A stretch of DNA of 64,000 nt from assembly GCF_033343995.1 (NCBI RefSeq), contig NZ_CP137573.1, forward strand, positions 5,799,001 through 5,863,000, given 5' to 3'. Below, one piece after another: positions 41,848 to 50,569 of this stretch. How positions within the stretch are numbered: the first letter of the stretch is position 1; each line of letters begins with the position of its first letter. A program made the position numbers and the translations under genes. The notes beneath the pieces were generated by a model. That model searched no databases and was not told where the DNA came from. It saw nothing but the letters and a program-made list of their open reading frames with translations. Source of the DNA: Streptomyces sp. HUAS YS2 (GTDB lineage: Bacteria; Actinomycetota; Actinomycetes; Streptomycetales; Streptomycetaceae).

Positions 41848-42513
41848 TCAGACGACCGCGCCGCGGCCCGGGTCGTCGTGGCCGTCGTCATCGTCGTCGT
41901 GCTTCATGCGGCCCACCAGCGTGGCGAAGCCGCCCAGGAAGCCGACCACGCACACCGTCGTCAGCCACCAGGTCATCTCCCACTGGAAGAGGACCGCGAG
42001 CAGCATCAGGACCGGGCCGCCGATGACGCCGATCCAGGCGAACTTCGTCGTCGCGTCGGCCTCCGGCAGCGGCGGCGGCTCCGGGGGGACGAAGTGGCCC
42101 TCGTCGTCCTCGTCGTCGCCCTTGCTCTTCTTGCGCGCCACCGGCTCGTCGTCCGGCTCGGCGATCGAGTAGTCGCGCGGGCCGGCGCCCGGGCCGACGC
42201 CGGGCGCGAAGACGATCGAGCTGCCGAGGGTGGGCTTCCAGGTGTCCCCGGCCGCCTTCCCGTCGACGGCTCTGTCCTCGTCCTCGTCCCCGTCCTCATC
42301 CGCGTCGTCGTCCTCGGCGGAGCCGGAGTCCGCTTCCGTCTCGTCGGAGCCCTCCTCGTACGCGGGCAGCGCGAGATCCTCCACCGACCTGAAGGGCTTC
42401 GCGCCCGGCGGGTCGGCAGGCTCCTCGCCGTAGCCGGCGACGATCGCCGCCCACGCGGCCTCCTCGTCGATCGGCTGCGGCTCCCGCTCGCCGCCGTCCT
42501 GCTGCTCAGCCAC
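41848..42513 (-). CDS. Acidic two-TM membrane protein of unknown function
   Basis: A 221-aa protein. The GTG at 42513 (EQQDGGEREPQ) overlaps the preceding alpha/beta hydrolase stop by 8 bp, so they are coupled. Residues 10-90 are acidic with a run of Asp/Glu near 63-75; RKKSKGDDEDDEG follows near 125-137. Two TM helices occupy about 155-175 and 178-198, ending in a His/Asp-rich tail (MKHDDDDDGHDD). No motif of known function; a loosely membrane-bound scaffold is only a guess. Confidence 0.85.
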   Translation of the reverse strand: MAEQQDGGEREPQPIDEEAAWAAIVAGYGEEPADPPGAKPFRSVEDLALPAYEEGSDETEADSGSAEDDDADEDGDEDEDRAVDGKAAGDTWKPTLGSSIVFAPGVGPGAGPRDYSIAEPDDEPVARKKSKGDDEDDEGHFVPPEPPPLPEADATTKFAWIGVIGGPVLMLLAVLFQWEMTWWLTTVCVVGFLGGFATLVGRMKHDDDDDGHDDPGRGAVV

Positions 42514-43288
42514 CGCTCGTGCTTCCCTTCGCCGTCCCGACGCCCGTGGCGAGCCGGCCGATGAAGGCCCAGCTCTCCTCGAAGATGCGCTCCGCGTCAT
42601 GGTCCAACGTCGCCACGTGGTAGCTCTGTTCCAGCACGATCTCCGTGACGTCCGTGGACGACACCCGGCTGAGGATCCGCGCCGAGTCGGCCGGCGGGAC
42701 CACGTGGTCCTGCGGGCTGCGCAGCAGCACCATCGGCTGCGTGACCTGCGGCAACTCCTTGTCGACGATCCGGAAGAACTTCCGCACCGAGTGCGCGGCG
42801 TGCAGCGGCACCCGGTCGTAGCCGACCTCCGCCACGCCTTCCTTGGCGATGTCGCTGGCGAGCCCCTTCGTCGTCCGCACCAGGTGCCGGGCGACCGGAA
42901 GGGCGTACGCCGAGAGGCCGTGGACCTTGTTCGCCGGGTTGACGACGACGAGGCCGGCGATGCGGTCGCCGTGCTTCGCCGCGAGCCGCAGCGACAGCGC
43001 GCCGCCCATGGAGAGTCCGAAGACGAAGACCGTCCTGCACTGCGCGAGCAGTTCCTCCAGGGCCCGGTCCACCTCCGCGTACCAGTCCTCCCAGGTGGTG
43101 ACCTGCATGTCCTCCCAGCGTGTGCCGTGCCCGGGCAGCAGCGGCAGCGACACCGTGAGGCCGCGCTCGGCCAGGTACTCGGCCCAGGGGCGGAGCGACT
43201 GCGGGGATCCGGTGAAACCGTGACAGAGAAGGACGCCGACCTCTCCGCCCTCGTGGCGGTACGGCTCGGCTCCAGGAAGGACCGGCAC
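42506..43288 (-). CDS. Alpha/beta hydrolase (carboxylesterase/monoacylglycerol lipase-like)
   Basis: A 260-aa alpha/beta-hydrolase. HGFTGSPQSLRPW forms the oxyanion region, the nucleophile is Ser in FGLSMGGALS, and the acid/His pair lies in RSPQDHVVPP and QSYHVATLDHD. It resembles the Est30/monoacylglycerol lipase group. GTG start. Its stop overlaps the start of the acidic membrane-protein gene. Divergent from plsC across a 207-bp gap, which suggests lipid metabolism. Confidence 0.92.
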   Translation of the reverse strand: MPVLPGAEPYRHEGGEVGVLLCHGFTGSPQSLRPWAEYLAERGLTVSLPLLPGHGTRWEDMQVTTWEDWYAEVDRALEELLAQCRTVFVFGLSMGGALSLRLAAKHGDRIAGLVVVNPANKVHGLSAYALPVARHLVRTTKGLASDIAKEGVAEVGYDRVPLHAAHSVRKFFRIVDKELPQVTQPMVLLRSPQDHVVPPADSARILSRVSSTDVTEIVLEQSYHVATLDHDAERIFEESWAFIGRLATGVGTAKGSTSGG

Positions 43289-43495
43289 CTCGGTCTCCTG
43301 TTCGTGAGGTCTGGTGGGACGTACGGGGGAGTGCGCGGGAGTACGGGCTGAACGGGGCTGTACGGGACTGTGCGTACGGTGCCTTCACCGTACGCGACGG
43401 GACCGACACCGACCAGGGCCGTCGCGCCCCCGTGCGGGGGAGCGCGGGCCCGCACGGGTTAAGGTTTCGACCGACGGAACACAGGAGGACTGGTC

Positions 43496-44242
43496 TTGAT
43501 CTACGGCGCAATGAAGTTCTCCATCGGAGGGTCGCTGAAGCTCGCCTTCAGGCCCTGGGTGGAGGGCCTCGAGAACATTCCCGCCGAGGGGCCGGCGATC
43601 CTCGCCAGCAACCACCTGTCGTTCTCCGACTCCTTCTTCCTGCCGGCGGTCCTGGACCGCAAGGTGACCTTCATCGCCAAGGCCGAGTACTTCACCTCGC
43701 CCGGTGTGAAGGGCAAGCTGACCGCCGCCTTCTTCAAGGGCGTCGGCCAGCTGCCGGTGGACCGCTCGGGCGCCCGCGGCGCCGGCGAGGCCGCCATCAG
43801 GAGCGGTATCGGGGTCATCGAGCGCGGCGAGCTGTTCGGCATCTACCCGGAGGGCACGCGCTCCCCGGACGGCCGGCTCTACCGCGGCAAGCCCGGCGGC
43901 CTGGCGCGCGTCGCGCTGGCGACCGGCGCCCCGGTGATCCCGGTCGCGATGATCGACACCGAGAAGATCCAGCCGCCCGGCAAGGTGGTTCCCAAGCTGA
44001 TGCGCCCGGGGATCCGGATCGGCAAGCCGCTCGACTTCAGCCGCTACCAGGGCATGGAGGCGGACCGCTTCATCCTCCGCTCGGTGACCGACGAGGTCAT
44101 GTACGAGATCATGAAGCTGTCGGGGCAGGAGTATGTCGACATCTACGCGACCGCCGCCAAGCGGCAGATCGCGGATGCCGAGAAGGCGGCCAAGGAGGCC
44201 GTGAAGGAAGAGATCGCCGCGCGGGAAGAGTCCGGCGCGTAG
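43496..44242 (+). CDS. plsC: 1-acyl-sn-glycerol-3-phosphate acyltransferase (PlsC family)
   Basis: A 248-aa membrane-associated acyltransferase that makes phosphatidic acid. Motif I is NHLSFSD (HX4D), motif III is YPEGTRSPDG and motif IV region is ATGAPVIPVAM. TTG start with AGGAGG 7 nt upstream, which makes this start convincing. One hydrophobic N-terminal segment may hold it to the membrane. The Rv2182c slot in the M. tuberculosis block. The C-terminus is a charged Lys/Ala/Glu helix. MacS-like kinase starts 32 bp later. Confidence 0.93.
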   Translation: MIYGAMKFSIGGSLKLAFRPWVEGLENIPAEGPAILASNHLSFSDSFFLPAVLDRKVTFIAKAEYFTSPGVKGKLTAAFFKGVGQLPVDRSGARGAGEAAIRSGIGVIERGELFGIYPEGTRSPDGRLYRGKPGGLARVALATGAPVIPVAMIDTEKIQPPGKVVPKLMRPGIRIGKPLDFSRYQGMEADRFILRSVTDEVMYEIMKLSGQEYVDIYATAAKRQIADAEKAAKEAVKEEIAAREESGA

Positions 44243-44274
44243 CTCCCCGCGAGGGGTGCCGGGGGGTGGGGGAG

Positions 44275-45504
44275 ATGGCCAAGCGCGAGCGTGTCGTGCG
44301 CATGTCGGTCGAGCAGCCGCTGTGGCGCGCGCTCACCGGCTACCGCGTCCTGACGATGATCTACGCGGTCCTGCTGTTCGTCTTCGGCCGGGACCATTTC
44401 GAGCACCCCTGGGTCGCGATCGCGTTCCTCGCGGTGATGTGCGTCTGGACCCTGGCCACGCTGCCCCAGGTGTCCGGCGCGATCCGCTGCACCAAGCGGT
44501 TCCTGGCCGTCGACCTCACCGTCGCGCTCACCGGCATCCTGCTCACCCCGCTCGCCGACGAGCAGGCACAGAGCATCGACGGGCCCACCCTGCCGTCCAT
44601 ATGGACCGCCGGCGTGGCCCTCGCGTACGCGATCAAGGGCGGCTGGCGCTGGGCGGCCTTCGCCTCCTCGCTGATCGCCGCCGCCAACCTCGTCGAGCGC
44701 GGCACGCCCAGCCTCGACACCCTGCACAACGTGCTCCTGGTGTGGGTCGCCTCCGTCGCCGTCGGCTACATCGTCGAGGTCGCCCGCGCCTCCGAGCGCA
44801 CCCTCGCCCGCGCCCTGGAGATCGAGGCCGCCAACCGTGAACGGGAGCGGCTCGCCCGGGACATCCACGACAGCGTGCTCCAGGTCCTCGCCATGGTGCA
44901 GCGTCGCGGCACCGCGCTGGGCGGCGAGGCGGCCGAGCTCGGACGGATGGCCGGCGAGCAGGAGATCGCCCTGCGCACCCTGGTCGCGGGCGGGCTCACC
45001 CGGCCGTCCCTGGTCTCCGAGGACGAGTCGGAGGGAGCCGTCGTACGGGTCGTCGAGGAGCCGGACGCGGACGACGACACGCCGGTCGACCTGCGCACCC
45101 TGCTCGCCCCCCGCGCCGGGGCGAAGGTCAGCCTGGCGGACCCCGGCGCCCCGGTGCCGCTGCCGCCGGCCGCCGCCCGGGAACTGGCCGCGGCCGTCGG
45201 CGCCGCGCTGGACAATGTGGCGGTCCACGCCGGGCCGGACGCCCGGGCGTGGATCCTGGTCGAGGACTGGACGGACGAGGTGATCGTCACCGTCCGGGAC
45301 GACGGGCCGGGCATCCCGGAGGGGCGGCTCGACCAGGCCGAGGGCGAGGGCCGGATGGGCGTCGCCCTCTCCATCCGGGGCCGGCTGCGCGACATCGGCG
45401 GCACCGCCGAGCTGATCTCGGTCCCCGGCCAGGGCACGGAGGTCGAGTTGAAGGTTCCACGGGCTTCCCGTGACGGACGGGGGAAGGCAGGACGCGGACG
45501 ATGA
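44275..45504 (+). CDS. macS: MacS-like sensor histidine kinase
   Basis: A 409-aa kinase. Residues 20-165 contain about five TM helices with short loops (a PspC/integral sensing module rather than a periplasmic domain). The phospho-acceptor H198 is in ERLARDIHDSVLQVLA (HisKA_3), then the ATPase with DDGPGIPEG and a Gly box GRMGVALSIRGR. Start uncertain between ATG 44275 and GTG 44266, both in a G-rich stretch. Coupled by a 4-bp overlap to the response regulator at 45501. In S. coelicolor the MacRS pair next to pfkA controls morphological development and actinorhodin; symbol by context. Confidence 0.88.
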   Translation: MAKRERVVRMSVEQPLWRALTGYRVLTMIYAVLLFVFGRDHFEHPWVAIAFLAVMCVWTLATLPQVSGAIRCTKRFLAVDLTVALTGILLTPLADEQAQSIDGPTLPSIWTAGVALAYAIKGGWRWAAFASSLIAAANLVERGTPSLDTLHNVLLVWVASVAVGYIVEVARASERTLARALEIEAANRERERLARDIHDSVLQVLAMVQRRGTALGGEAAELGRMAGEQEIALRTLVAGGLTRPSLVSEDESEGAVVRVVEEPDADDDTPVDLRTLLAPRAGAKVSLADPGAPVPLPPAAARELAAAVGAALDNVAVHAGPDARAWILVEDWTDEVIVTVRDDGPGIPEGRLDQAEGEGRMGVALSIRGRLRDIGGTAELISVPGQGTEVELKVPRASRDGRGKAGRGR

Positions 45505-46175
45505 GCGAACAGCAGCAGATCAAGGTGATGGTCGTCGACGACCACCCGATGTGGCGGGACGCGGTCGCCCGCGACCTCGCCGAGAACGGCTTCGACGTGG
45601 TCGCCACGGCCGGCGACGGCGAGCAGGCCGTGCGCCGTGCCCACGCGGCCGCCCCCGACGTCCTGGTCCTCGACCTCAACCTGCCGGCCAAGCCCGGCGT
45701 CCAGGTGTGCAAGGAGCTCGTCGGTGCCGACCCGACGCTGCGGGTCCTGGTGCTCTCGGCGAGCGGCGAGCACGCCGACGTCCTCGAGGCGGTGAAGTCC
45801 GGCGCCACCGGCTACCTGCTGAAGTCCGCCAGCACCGAGGAACTCCTCGACGCGGTGCGCCGTACCGCCGTCGGCGACCCGGTCTTCACCCCTGGCCTGG
45901 CCGGGCTCGTCCTCGGCGAGTACCGCCGGCTCGCCTCCGAACCCGCGCCGGCCGAGGGCAGGGACGAGCCGAAGGCCCCGCAACTCACCGAGCGGGAGAC
46001 CGAGGTGCTCCGGCTGGTCGCCAAGGGTCTGAGCTACAAGCAGATCGCCGAGCGCCTGGTGATCTCGCACCGGACCGTGCAGAACCACGTCCAGAACACC
46101 CTCGGCAAGCTCCAGCTGCACAACCGGGTCGAGCTCGTCCGGTACGCCATCGAGCGCGGTCTCGACGACGCCTGA
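45501..46175 (+). CDS. macR: MacR-like LuxR-family response regulator
   Basis: A 224-aa NarL-type regulator: receiver with D58 in LVLDLNLPAKPG, the switch Thr/Ser region LSASGEHAD and Lys in GYLLKSAS, then a LuxR helix-turn-helix (LTERETEVLRLVAKGLSYKQIAE and SHRTVQNHVQNTLGKLQ). It overlaps the macS stop. It is followed 145 bp on by pfkA, whose promoter has a palindrome; MacR as its regulator is possible but not shown. Confidence 0.9.
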   Translation: MSEQQQIKVMVVDDHPMWRDAVARDLAENGFDVVATAGDGEQAVRRAHAAAPDVLVLDLNLPAKPGVQVCKELVGADPTLRVLVLSASGEHADVLEAVKSGATGYLLKSASTEELLDAVRRTAVGDPVFTPGLAGLVLGEYRRLASEPAPAEGRDEPKAPQLTERETEVLRLVAKGLSYKQIAERLVISHRTVQNHVQNTLGKLQLHNRVELVRYAIERGLDDA

Positions 46176-46258
46176 CGACCTTTCACTCGATCGAGTGGAA
46201 ATAGGGCGGTCAACTGCCGTCGATCTGCCCGGAATTCACCTTTCCTGCCGTGTCTGTG

Positions 46259-46296
46259 GTGACGCGGGTCACACTAGCGTGACCCGCATACGTCAC
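46259..46296. promoter_or_regulatory. Operator-like palindrome over the pfkA promoter
   Basis: GCGGGTCA (46264-46271) and TGACCCGC (46280-46287), flanked by GTGAC (46259) and GTCAC (46292). The central TAGCGT could be the -10 element. It ends 23 bp before the pfkA start, so a bound protein would block or shape transcription. Confidence 0.55.
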
Positions 46297-46319
46297 CCAC
46301 GACGGCGAAGGGACCTTCC

Positions 46320-47348
46320 ATGCGGGTCGGAGTACTGACCGGGGGCGGCGACTGCCCCGGCCTCAACGCGGTCATCCGCGGCATCGTCCGCAAGGGCGTG
46401 CAGGAGTACGGCTACGAGTTCACCGGCTACCGGGACGGCTGGCGCGGCCCGCTGGAGGGCTACAGCGTGCCGCTCGACATCCCCGCCGTCCGCGGCATCC
46501 TGCCGCGCGGCGGCACCGTCCTCGGCTCCTCGCGCACCAACCCGCTGCGCGAGGAGAACGGCATCCGCCGGATCAAGGACAACCTCGCCAAGGCCGAGAT
46601 CGACGCGCTGATCGCGATCGGCGGCGAGGACACCCTCGGGGTCGCGGCCACGCTCTCCGACGAGTACGGCGTGCCCTGCGTCGGCGTGCCCAAGACCATC
46701 GACAACGACCTGTCCGCCACCGACTACACCTTCGGCTTCGACACCGCCGTCGGCATCGCCACCGAGGCCATCGACCGGCTGCACACCACCGCCGAGTCCC
46801 ACATGCGGGTCCTGGTCGTCGAGGTCATGGGCAGGCACGCGGGCTGGATCGCGCTGCACTCCGGCCTGGCCGGCGGGGCGAACGTCATCCTCATCCCCGA
46901 GCAGCGCTTCGACGTCGAGCAGGTCTGCGCCTGGGTGACCTCCCGGTTCAAGGCCTCGTACGCGCCGATCGTCGTCGTCGCGGAGGGCGCGATGCCCAAG
47001 GACGGGGACATGGTCCTCAAGGACGGCACGCTGGACTCCTTCGGGCACGTCCGGCTGTCCGGCGTCGGCGAGTGGCTGGCCAAGCAGATCGAGCAGCGCA
47101 CCGGCAAGGAGGCCCGGACCACGGTCCTCGGCCACGTCCAGCGCGGCGGCACCCCGAGCGCCTTCGACCGCTGGCTCGCCACCCGCTTCGGGCTGCACGC
47201 CATCGACGCGGTCCGGGACGGCGACTTCGGCAAGATGGTCGCCCTGCGCGGCACGGACATCGTCCGCGTCCCGATCGGCGAGGCCACCGCGAAGCTCAAG
47301 ACGGTCGACCCCGCGCTCTACCAGGAGGTCGGCGTCTTCTTCGGCTGA
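46320..47348 (+). CDS. pfkA: 6-phosphofructokinase
   Basis: A 342-aa glycolytic enzyme. N-terminal MRVGVLTGGGDCPGLNAVIRG; substrate motif PKTIDND (124-130) with catalytic D128; GRHAGWIA and the effector-loop region GHVQRGGTPSAFDRW. It carries E103-D104 (GGEDT) and K125, the pattern of pyrophosphate-type enzymes in place of the ATP-type Gly residues; streptomycete PFKs are known to use ATP despite this. Which phosphoryl donor this one uses needs assay. Confidence 0.93.
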   Translation: MRVGVLTGGGDCPGLNAVIRGIVRKGVQEYGYEFTGYRDGWRGPLEGYSVPLDIPAVRGILPRGGTVLGSSRTNPLREENGIRRIKDNLAKAEIDALIAIGGEDTLGVAATLSDEYGVPCVGVPKTIDNDLSATDYTFGFDTAVGIATEAIDRLHTTAESHMRVLVVEVMGRHAGWIALHSGLAGGANVILIPEQRFDVEQVCAWVTSRFKASYAPIVVVAEGAMPKDGDMVLKDGTLDSFGHVRLSGVGEWLAKQIEQRTGKEARTTVLGHVQRGGTPSAFDRWLATRFGLHAIDAVRDGDFGKMVALRGTDIVRVPIGEATAKLKTVDPALYQEVGVFFG

Positions 47349-47438
47349 CGCCCGGGCCGTGGCCCGCGCGCCTCCTCCGGGGTGGTCGTATATTCGCCGG
47401 TGACCGGACAAATACGGCACAAACCCCGGAGGGGCGTC

Positions 47439-48455
47439 GTGGAGATCCTGGCATTCGGCGTACAGGCCGACGAGAAGCCGCTGCTGGAGGCCGCCTTCGA
47501 GGGCCACCACGAGGTGCGCTGTCTGGACGTCTTCCTCAACGAGGACACCGCGCCGATCGCGGCCGGCTACGAGATCGTCTCGACGTCCGTCAACGCGGAC
47601 CTCGGCGCTCGCGTGCTGCGCACCCTCGCCGCCGGCGGTACGAAACTGATCGCCCAGCGCTCCACCGGCTTCAACAACATCGACCTCGGCGTCGCCCAGC
47701 AACTGGGCCTGACCGTCGCCCGCGTCGCGCACTACTCCCCGTACTCGGTCGCCGAGTTCGCCTGGACGCTGGCCATGGCGGTCAACCGGCGGATCGTGCG
47801 CGCCGCCACCCGGACCCGCGACTTCGACTTCCGGCTCGACGGGCTCATGGGTCGTGACCTGCACGGCAGCACGGTCGGCGTGCTCGGCACCGGCAGGATC
47901 GGCGAGGCGTTCACCCGGATCGCCCACGGCTTCGGCACCCGGCTGCTCGGCTGGGACATCACGGAGAACCCGGTCTGCGTCGCCCTCGGCATGACGTACA
48001 CCGACAAGGAACGGCTCTTCGCCGAGTCCGACCTGATCAGCCTGCACGTGCCGCTGACACCGGCCACCCGGCACCTCGTCGACGGGCGCGCCCTCAAGTC
48101 GATGAAGGACGACGCGATCCTGGTGAACTCCAGCCGCGGCGGCCTGATCGACACCGACGCCCTCGTCGGCGAGCTGCGCGCGGGCCGGTTCACCGGCGTC
48201 GGGCTCGACGTGTACGAGGCGGAGGCCGGGCTCTTCTTCCAGGACAGGTCCCTGGAGGTCGTCGAGGACGACACCCTCGCCCGGCTGGTCACCTTCCCCA
48301 ACGTGGTCGTCACCTCGCACCAGGCGTACTACACCGAGGAAGCGGTCGCCCAGATCGTCGCCGCGACCCTCCAGAACGTCCTCGACCACACCGCGGGCCG
48401 GCGCGGCGAGAACGTCCTGGTCCCGGCCGCCGTCGTCCAGGAGGGCGACGACTAG
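47439..48455 (+). CDS. D-isomer-specific 2-hydroxyacid dehydrogenase (LdhA-like)
   Basis: A 338-aa NAD-dependent dehydrogenase. I used the GTG at 47439 with GGAGG 7 nt upstream. Substrate domain residues QRSTGFNNIDL; Rossmann GVLGTGRIGEAF; catalytic Arg in VNSSRGGLIDT, Glu in GLDVYEAEAGLFF and His in VVTSHQAYYTEEA. It resembles fermentative D-lactate dehydrogenases of the LdhA type. Convergent overlap of 4 bp with trpEG. Confidence 0.92.
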   Translation: MEILAFGVQADEKPLLEAAFEGHHEVRCLDVFLNEDTAPIAAGYEIVSTSVNADLGARVLRTLAAGGTKLIAQRSTGFNNIDLGVAQQLGLTVARVAHYSPYSVAEFAWTLAMAVNRRIVRAATRTRDFDFRLDGLMGRDLHGSTVGVLGTGRIGEAFTRIAHGFGTRLLGWDITENPVCVALGMTYTDKERLFAESDLISLHVPLTPATRHLVDGRALKSMKDDAILVNSSRGGLIDTDALVGELRAGRFTGVGLDVYEAEAGLFFQDRSLEVVEDDTLARLVTFPNVVVTSHQAYYTEEAVAQIVAATLQNVLDHTAGRRGENVLVPAAVVQEGDD

Positions 48456-50323
48456 ACGAGCACCCCCGCCAGCAGCGAGGCCGTCACCGCGGCCCCGTCC
48501 ATCGTCAGCACCGACTCCGGATGGAACTGCACGGAGGCGAAGCCGGGCCCGCGCAGCGCGTGCACCTCGCCGGTCTCCGCGTCCCGGCTCACCTCGATGC
48601 GGTGCAGCGCCAGCTCGGTGGCCGTCCGGTCGTCGCAGCGGGCGGTGAAGCTGTTGTAGAAGCCGACCGTCTGCTCCTGCCCGAACAGATCGATCCGCAC
48701 CTGCGCCCCCTGGAACGGCGTGCGCTTGCGGACGATGTCCAGCCCCAGCTCCGCCGCGATCAGCTCGTGCCCCAGGCAGACCCCGAGCAGACCGTAACGG
48801 TGGTCCCGGACGAGATCGGCGGTCAGGCCGCGCAGGAACCGCATCTTCGGGTCGGCCGCGTCGCCCGGGTCGCCCGGCCCCGGGCCCAGCACCACCGGGC
48901 CCTCGTGCGCGAGCGCCAGCTCCCGCAGCCCCGGCTCGTCGTAGCGGAGCACCGAGACCTCCAGGCCGGAGGAGCGCAGCAGATGCGCCAGCATCGCGGT
49001 GAAGGTGTCCTCGGCGTCGATCACCAGCGCGTGCCCGGTCAGCTCCGCGGATCGGACCTGCATCTTCAGCCAGAACGGCGCCAGGTCGGCCCGCCGGGCG
49101 TCAAGCGCGGCCCGCACCCGCGGATCGTCCGCCAGTCGCGGCGGTACGGGCCCGGTCGCCTCGGCCGGCCTCCCCGGCCGCACCCCCAGAGCGGCCAGCA
49201 CGCCCGCTGCCTTCGCGTGCGTCTCGGCGACCTCGGACGCCGGGTCGGAGTGCCGGACCAGCGTCGCCCCGACGGGCACCCGCAGCGTCCCGTCCGCCGC
49301 GATGTCCGCCGTCCGGATCAGGATGGGGGAGTCCAGGGTCTGCGCCCCGTTGGCGTCCGTCCCCAGCAGCGCCAGCGCACCCGCGTAGTAGCCCCGCCCA
49401 CCGACTTCGTGGCGCTCGATCACCCGGCAGGCGTTCTGCACCGGGGACCCGGTGACGGTGGCCGCGAACATCGTCTCGCGCAGCACCTCCCGCACGTCCA
49501 GCGACGACCGCCCGCGCAGCTCGTACTCCGTGTGGGCGAGGTGCGCCATCTCCTTGAGCCGTGGCCCGATCACCACCCCGCCCATGTCGCCGACGGTGCA
49601 CATCATCTTCAGCTCCTCGTCGACGACCATGGAGAGCTCCTCGGTCTCCTTGCGGTCGGCGAGGAACTCCAGCAGGTCCTCGGGCGTCGGCGCGGCCCCG
49701 GCCGGGTAGCGGTACGTCCCGCTGATCGGGTTCATCACGACGGTGCCTCCCGACATCCGGACGTGCACCTCGGGGCTCGCCCCGACCAGCGTCCGGTCCC
49801 CGGTGTGCACGACGAACGTCCAGTACGCGCCCCGCTCACCCGCCAGCAGCCGGTGGAACAGGGCGAGCGCGTCGGCCCGCCCGAAGCCCGGGATCTCGCC
49901 GGTGTAGGTGCGGCGGATCACGAAGTTCGCGCCCTCGCCCGAGCCGATCTCCTCGTCGATCACCCGCCGCACGATCCGGCCGTACTGCTCGTCGGAGACG
50001 TCGAAGCCGCCGCCCTCCACCCGCACGTCGTGCGTCGGGAGCTGCGCGAGCGCGTCGGCGAGCGGCAGCTCGTACGCCTCCTCGGCGACCAGCACCGACA
50101 GCGGCGTGCCGTCGTCACGGACGTCGAAGCCGCGCTCGCGGATCTGCCGGAACGGCACGAGCGCCAGCGTCGGCAGCTCCCGTACGGGCAGGTCGGCGAG
50201 GCGCTCGGCCTCGTGCACCGCGCCGATCAGCACCTCGACGGTGTCGTGGTCGCGACCCGGGGTGCGGCGGCGCAGCAGGGCGAACGGGGGGCAGGAGTCG
50301 TCCAGCAGACGGGACAGGTCCAT
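48452..50323 (-). CDS. trpEG: Anthranilate synthase, fused TrpE-TrpG
   Basis: A 623-aa fusion making anthranilate from chorismate and glutamine. Residues 1-390 form the TrpE/chorismate-binding part (GTYRYPAG, ATVTGSPVQNACRVIE); residues 430-623 form the glutamine amidotransferase with Cys in LGVCLGHELIAAELG and His in VQFHPESVLT. ATG start; GGAAGGA 8 nt upstream. The upstream Trp leader peptide and hairpin show attenuation by tryptophan supply. Divergent from the DAHP synthase gene, so both steps of aromatic flow are together. Could also feed a secondary-metabolite pathway, but the leader argues for Trp synthesis. Confidence 0.95.
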   Translation of the reverse strand: MDLSRLLDDSCPPFALLRRRTPGRDHDTVEVLIGAVHEAERLADLPVRELPTLALVPFRQIRERGFDVRDDGTPLSVLVAEEAYELPLADALAQLPTHDVRVEGGGFDVSDEQYGRIVRRVIDEEIGSGEGANFVIRRTYTGEIPGFGRADALALFHRLLAGERGAYWTFVVHTGDRTLVGASPEVHVRMSGGTVVMNPISGTYRYPAGAAPTPEDLLEFLADRKETEELSMVVDEELKMMCTVGDMGGVVIGPRLKEMAHLAHTEYELRGRSSLDVREVLRETMFAATVTGSPVQNACRVIERHEVGGRGYYAGALALLGTDANGAQTLDSPILIRTADIAADGTLRVPVGATLVRHSDPASEVAETHAKAAGVLAALGVRPGRPAEATGPVPPRLADDPRVRAALDARRADLAPFWLKMQVRSAELTGHALVIDAEDTFTAMLAHLLRSSGLEVSVLRYDEPGLRELALAHEGPVVLGPGPGDPGDAADPKMRFLRGLTADLVRDHRYGLLGVCLGHELIAAELGLDIVRKRTPFQGAQVRIDLFGQEQTVGFYNSFTARCDDRTATELALHRIEVSRDAETGEVHALRGPGFASVQFHPESVLTMDGAAVTASLLAGVLV

Positions 50324-50373
50324 GCGTGCGTTCCTTCCATCGGAGTGAGGGAGGAACGGCCCGGGAAAACGAA

Positions 50374-50399
50374 GAAGGCCGCCCCTCGGGCGGCCTTCG
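50374..50399 (-). terminator. trp attenuator hairpin
   Basis: On the minus strand GAAGGCCGCCC pairs with GGGCGGCCTTC around a GAGG-type loop, followed by TTCGTTTT. It lies just after the leader peptide gene and before trpEG. Confidence 0.9.
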
Positions 50400-50420
50400 C
50401 GTGTGTCGGTGTACGCGCAG

Positions 50421-50477
50421 TCAGTGGGCCGCCGGATGAGCGGTCCACCACCAGTTCTGGGTCGTCTGCGCGAACAT
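50421..50477 (-). CDS. trpL: Tryptophan leader peptide
   Basis: An 18-aa peptide, MFAQTTQNWWWTAHPAAH, with three consecutive Trp codons at positions 9-11 and a TGA stop. The hairpin at 50374 follows 22 nt later. Ribosome stalling at the Trp codons under starvation would prevent the terminator and allow trpEG expression. The peptide type is known for streptomycete trpE genes. Confidence 0.95.
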   Translation of the reverse strand: MFAQTTQNWWWTAHPAAH

Positions 50478-50569
50478 GGGGGTGATCGTAACGCATGATT
50501 CGAGTCAGGTCCGTCTCATCCATCGGTCACTGGCGTGGACGGAGCAATTCGACACGTACTGTGGGATGC

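Noticed and set aside
43289..43495. Repeated TACGGG words between the hydrolase and plsC
   Set aside because: Copies are irregular in spacing and common by chance at this GC content; no palindrome or periodicity.
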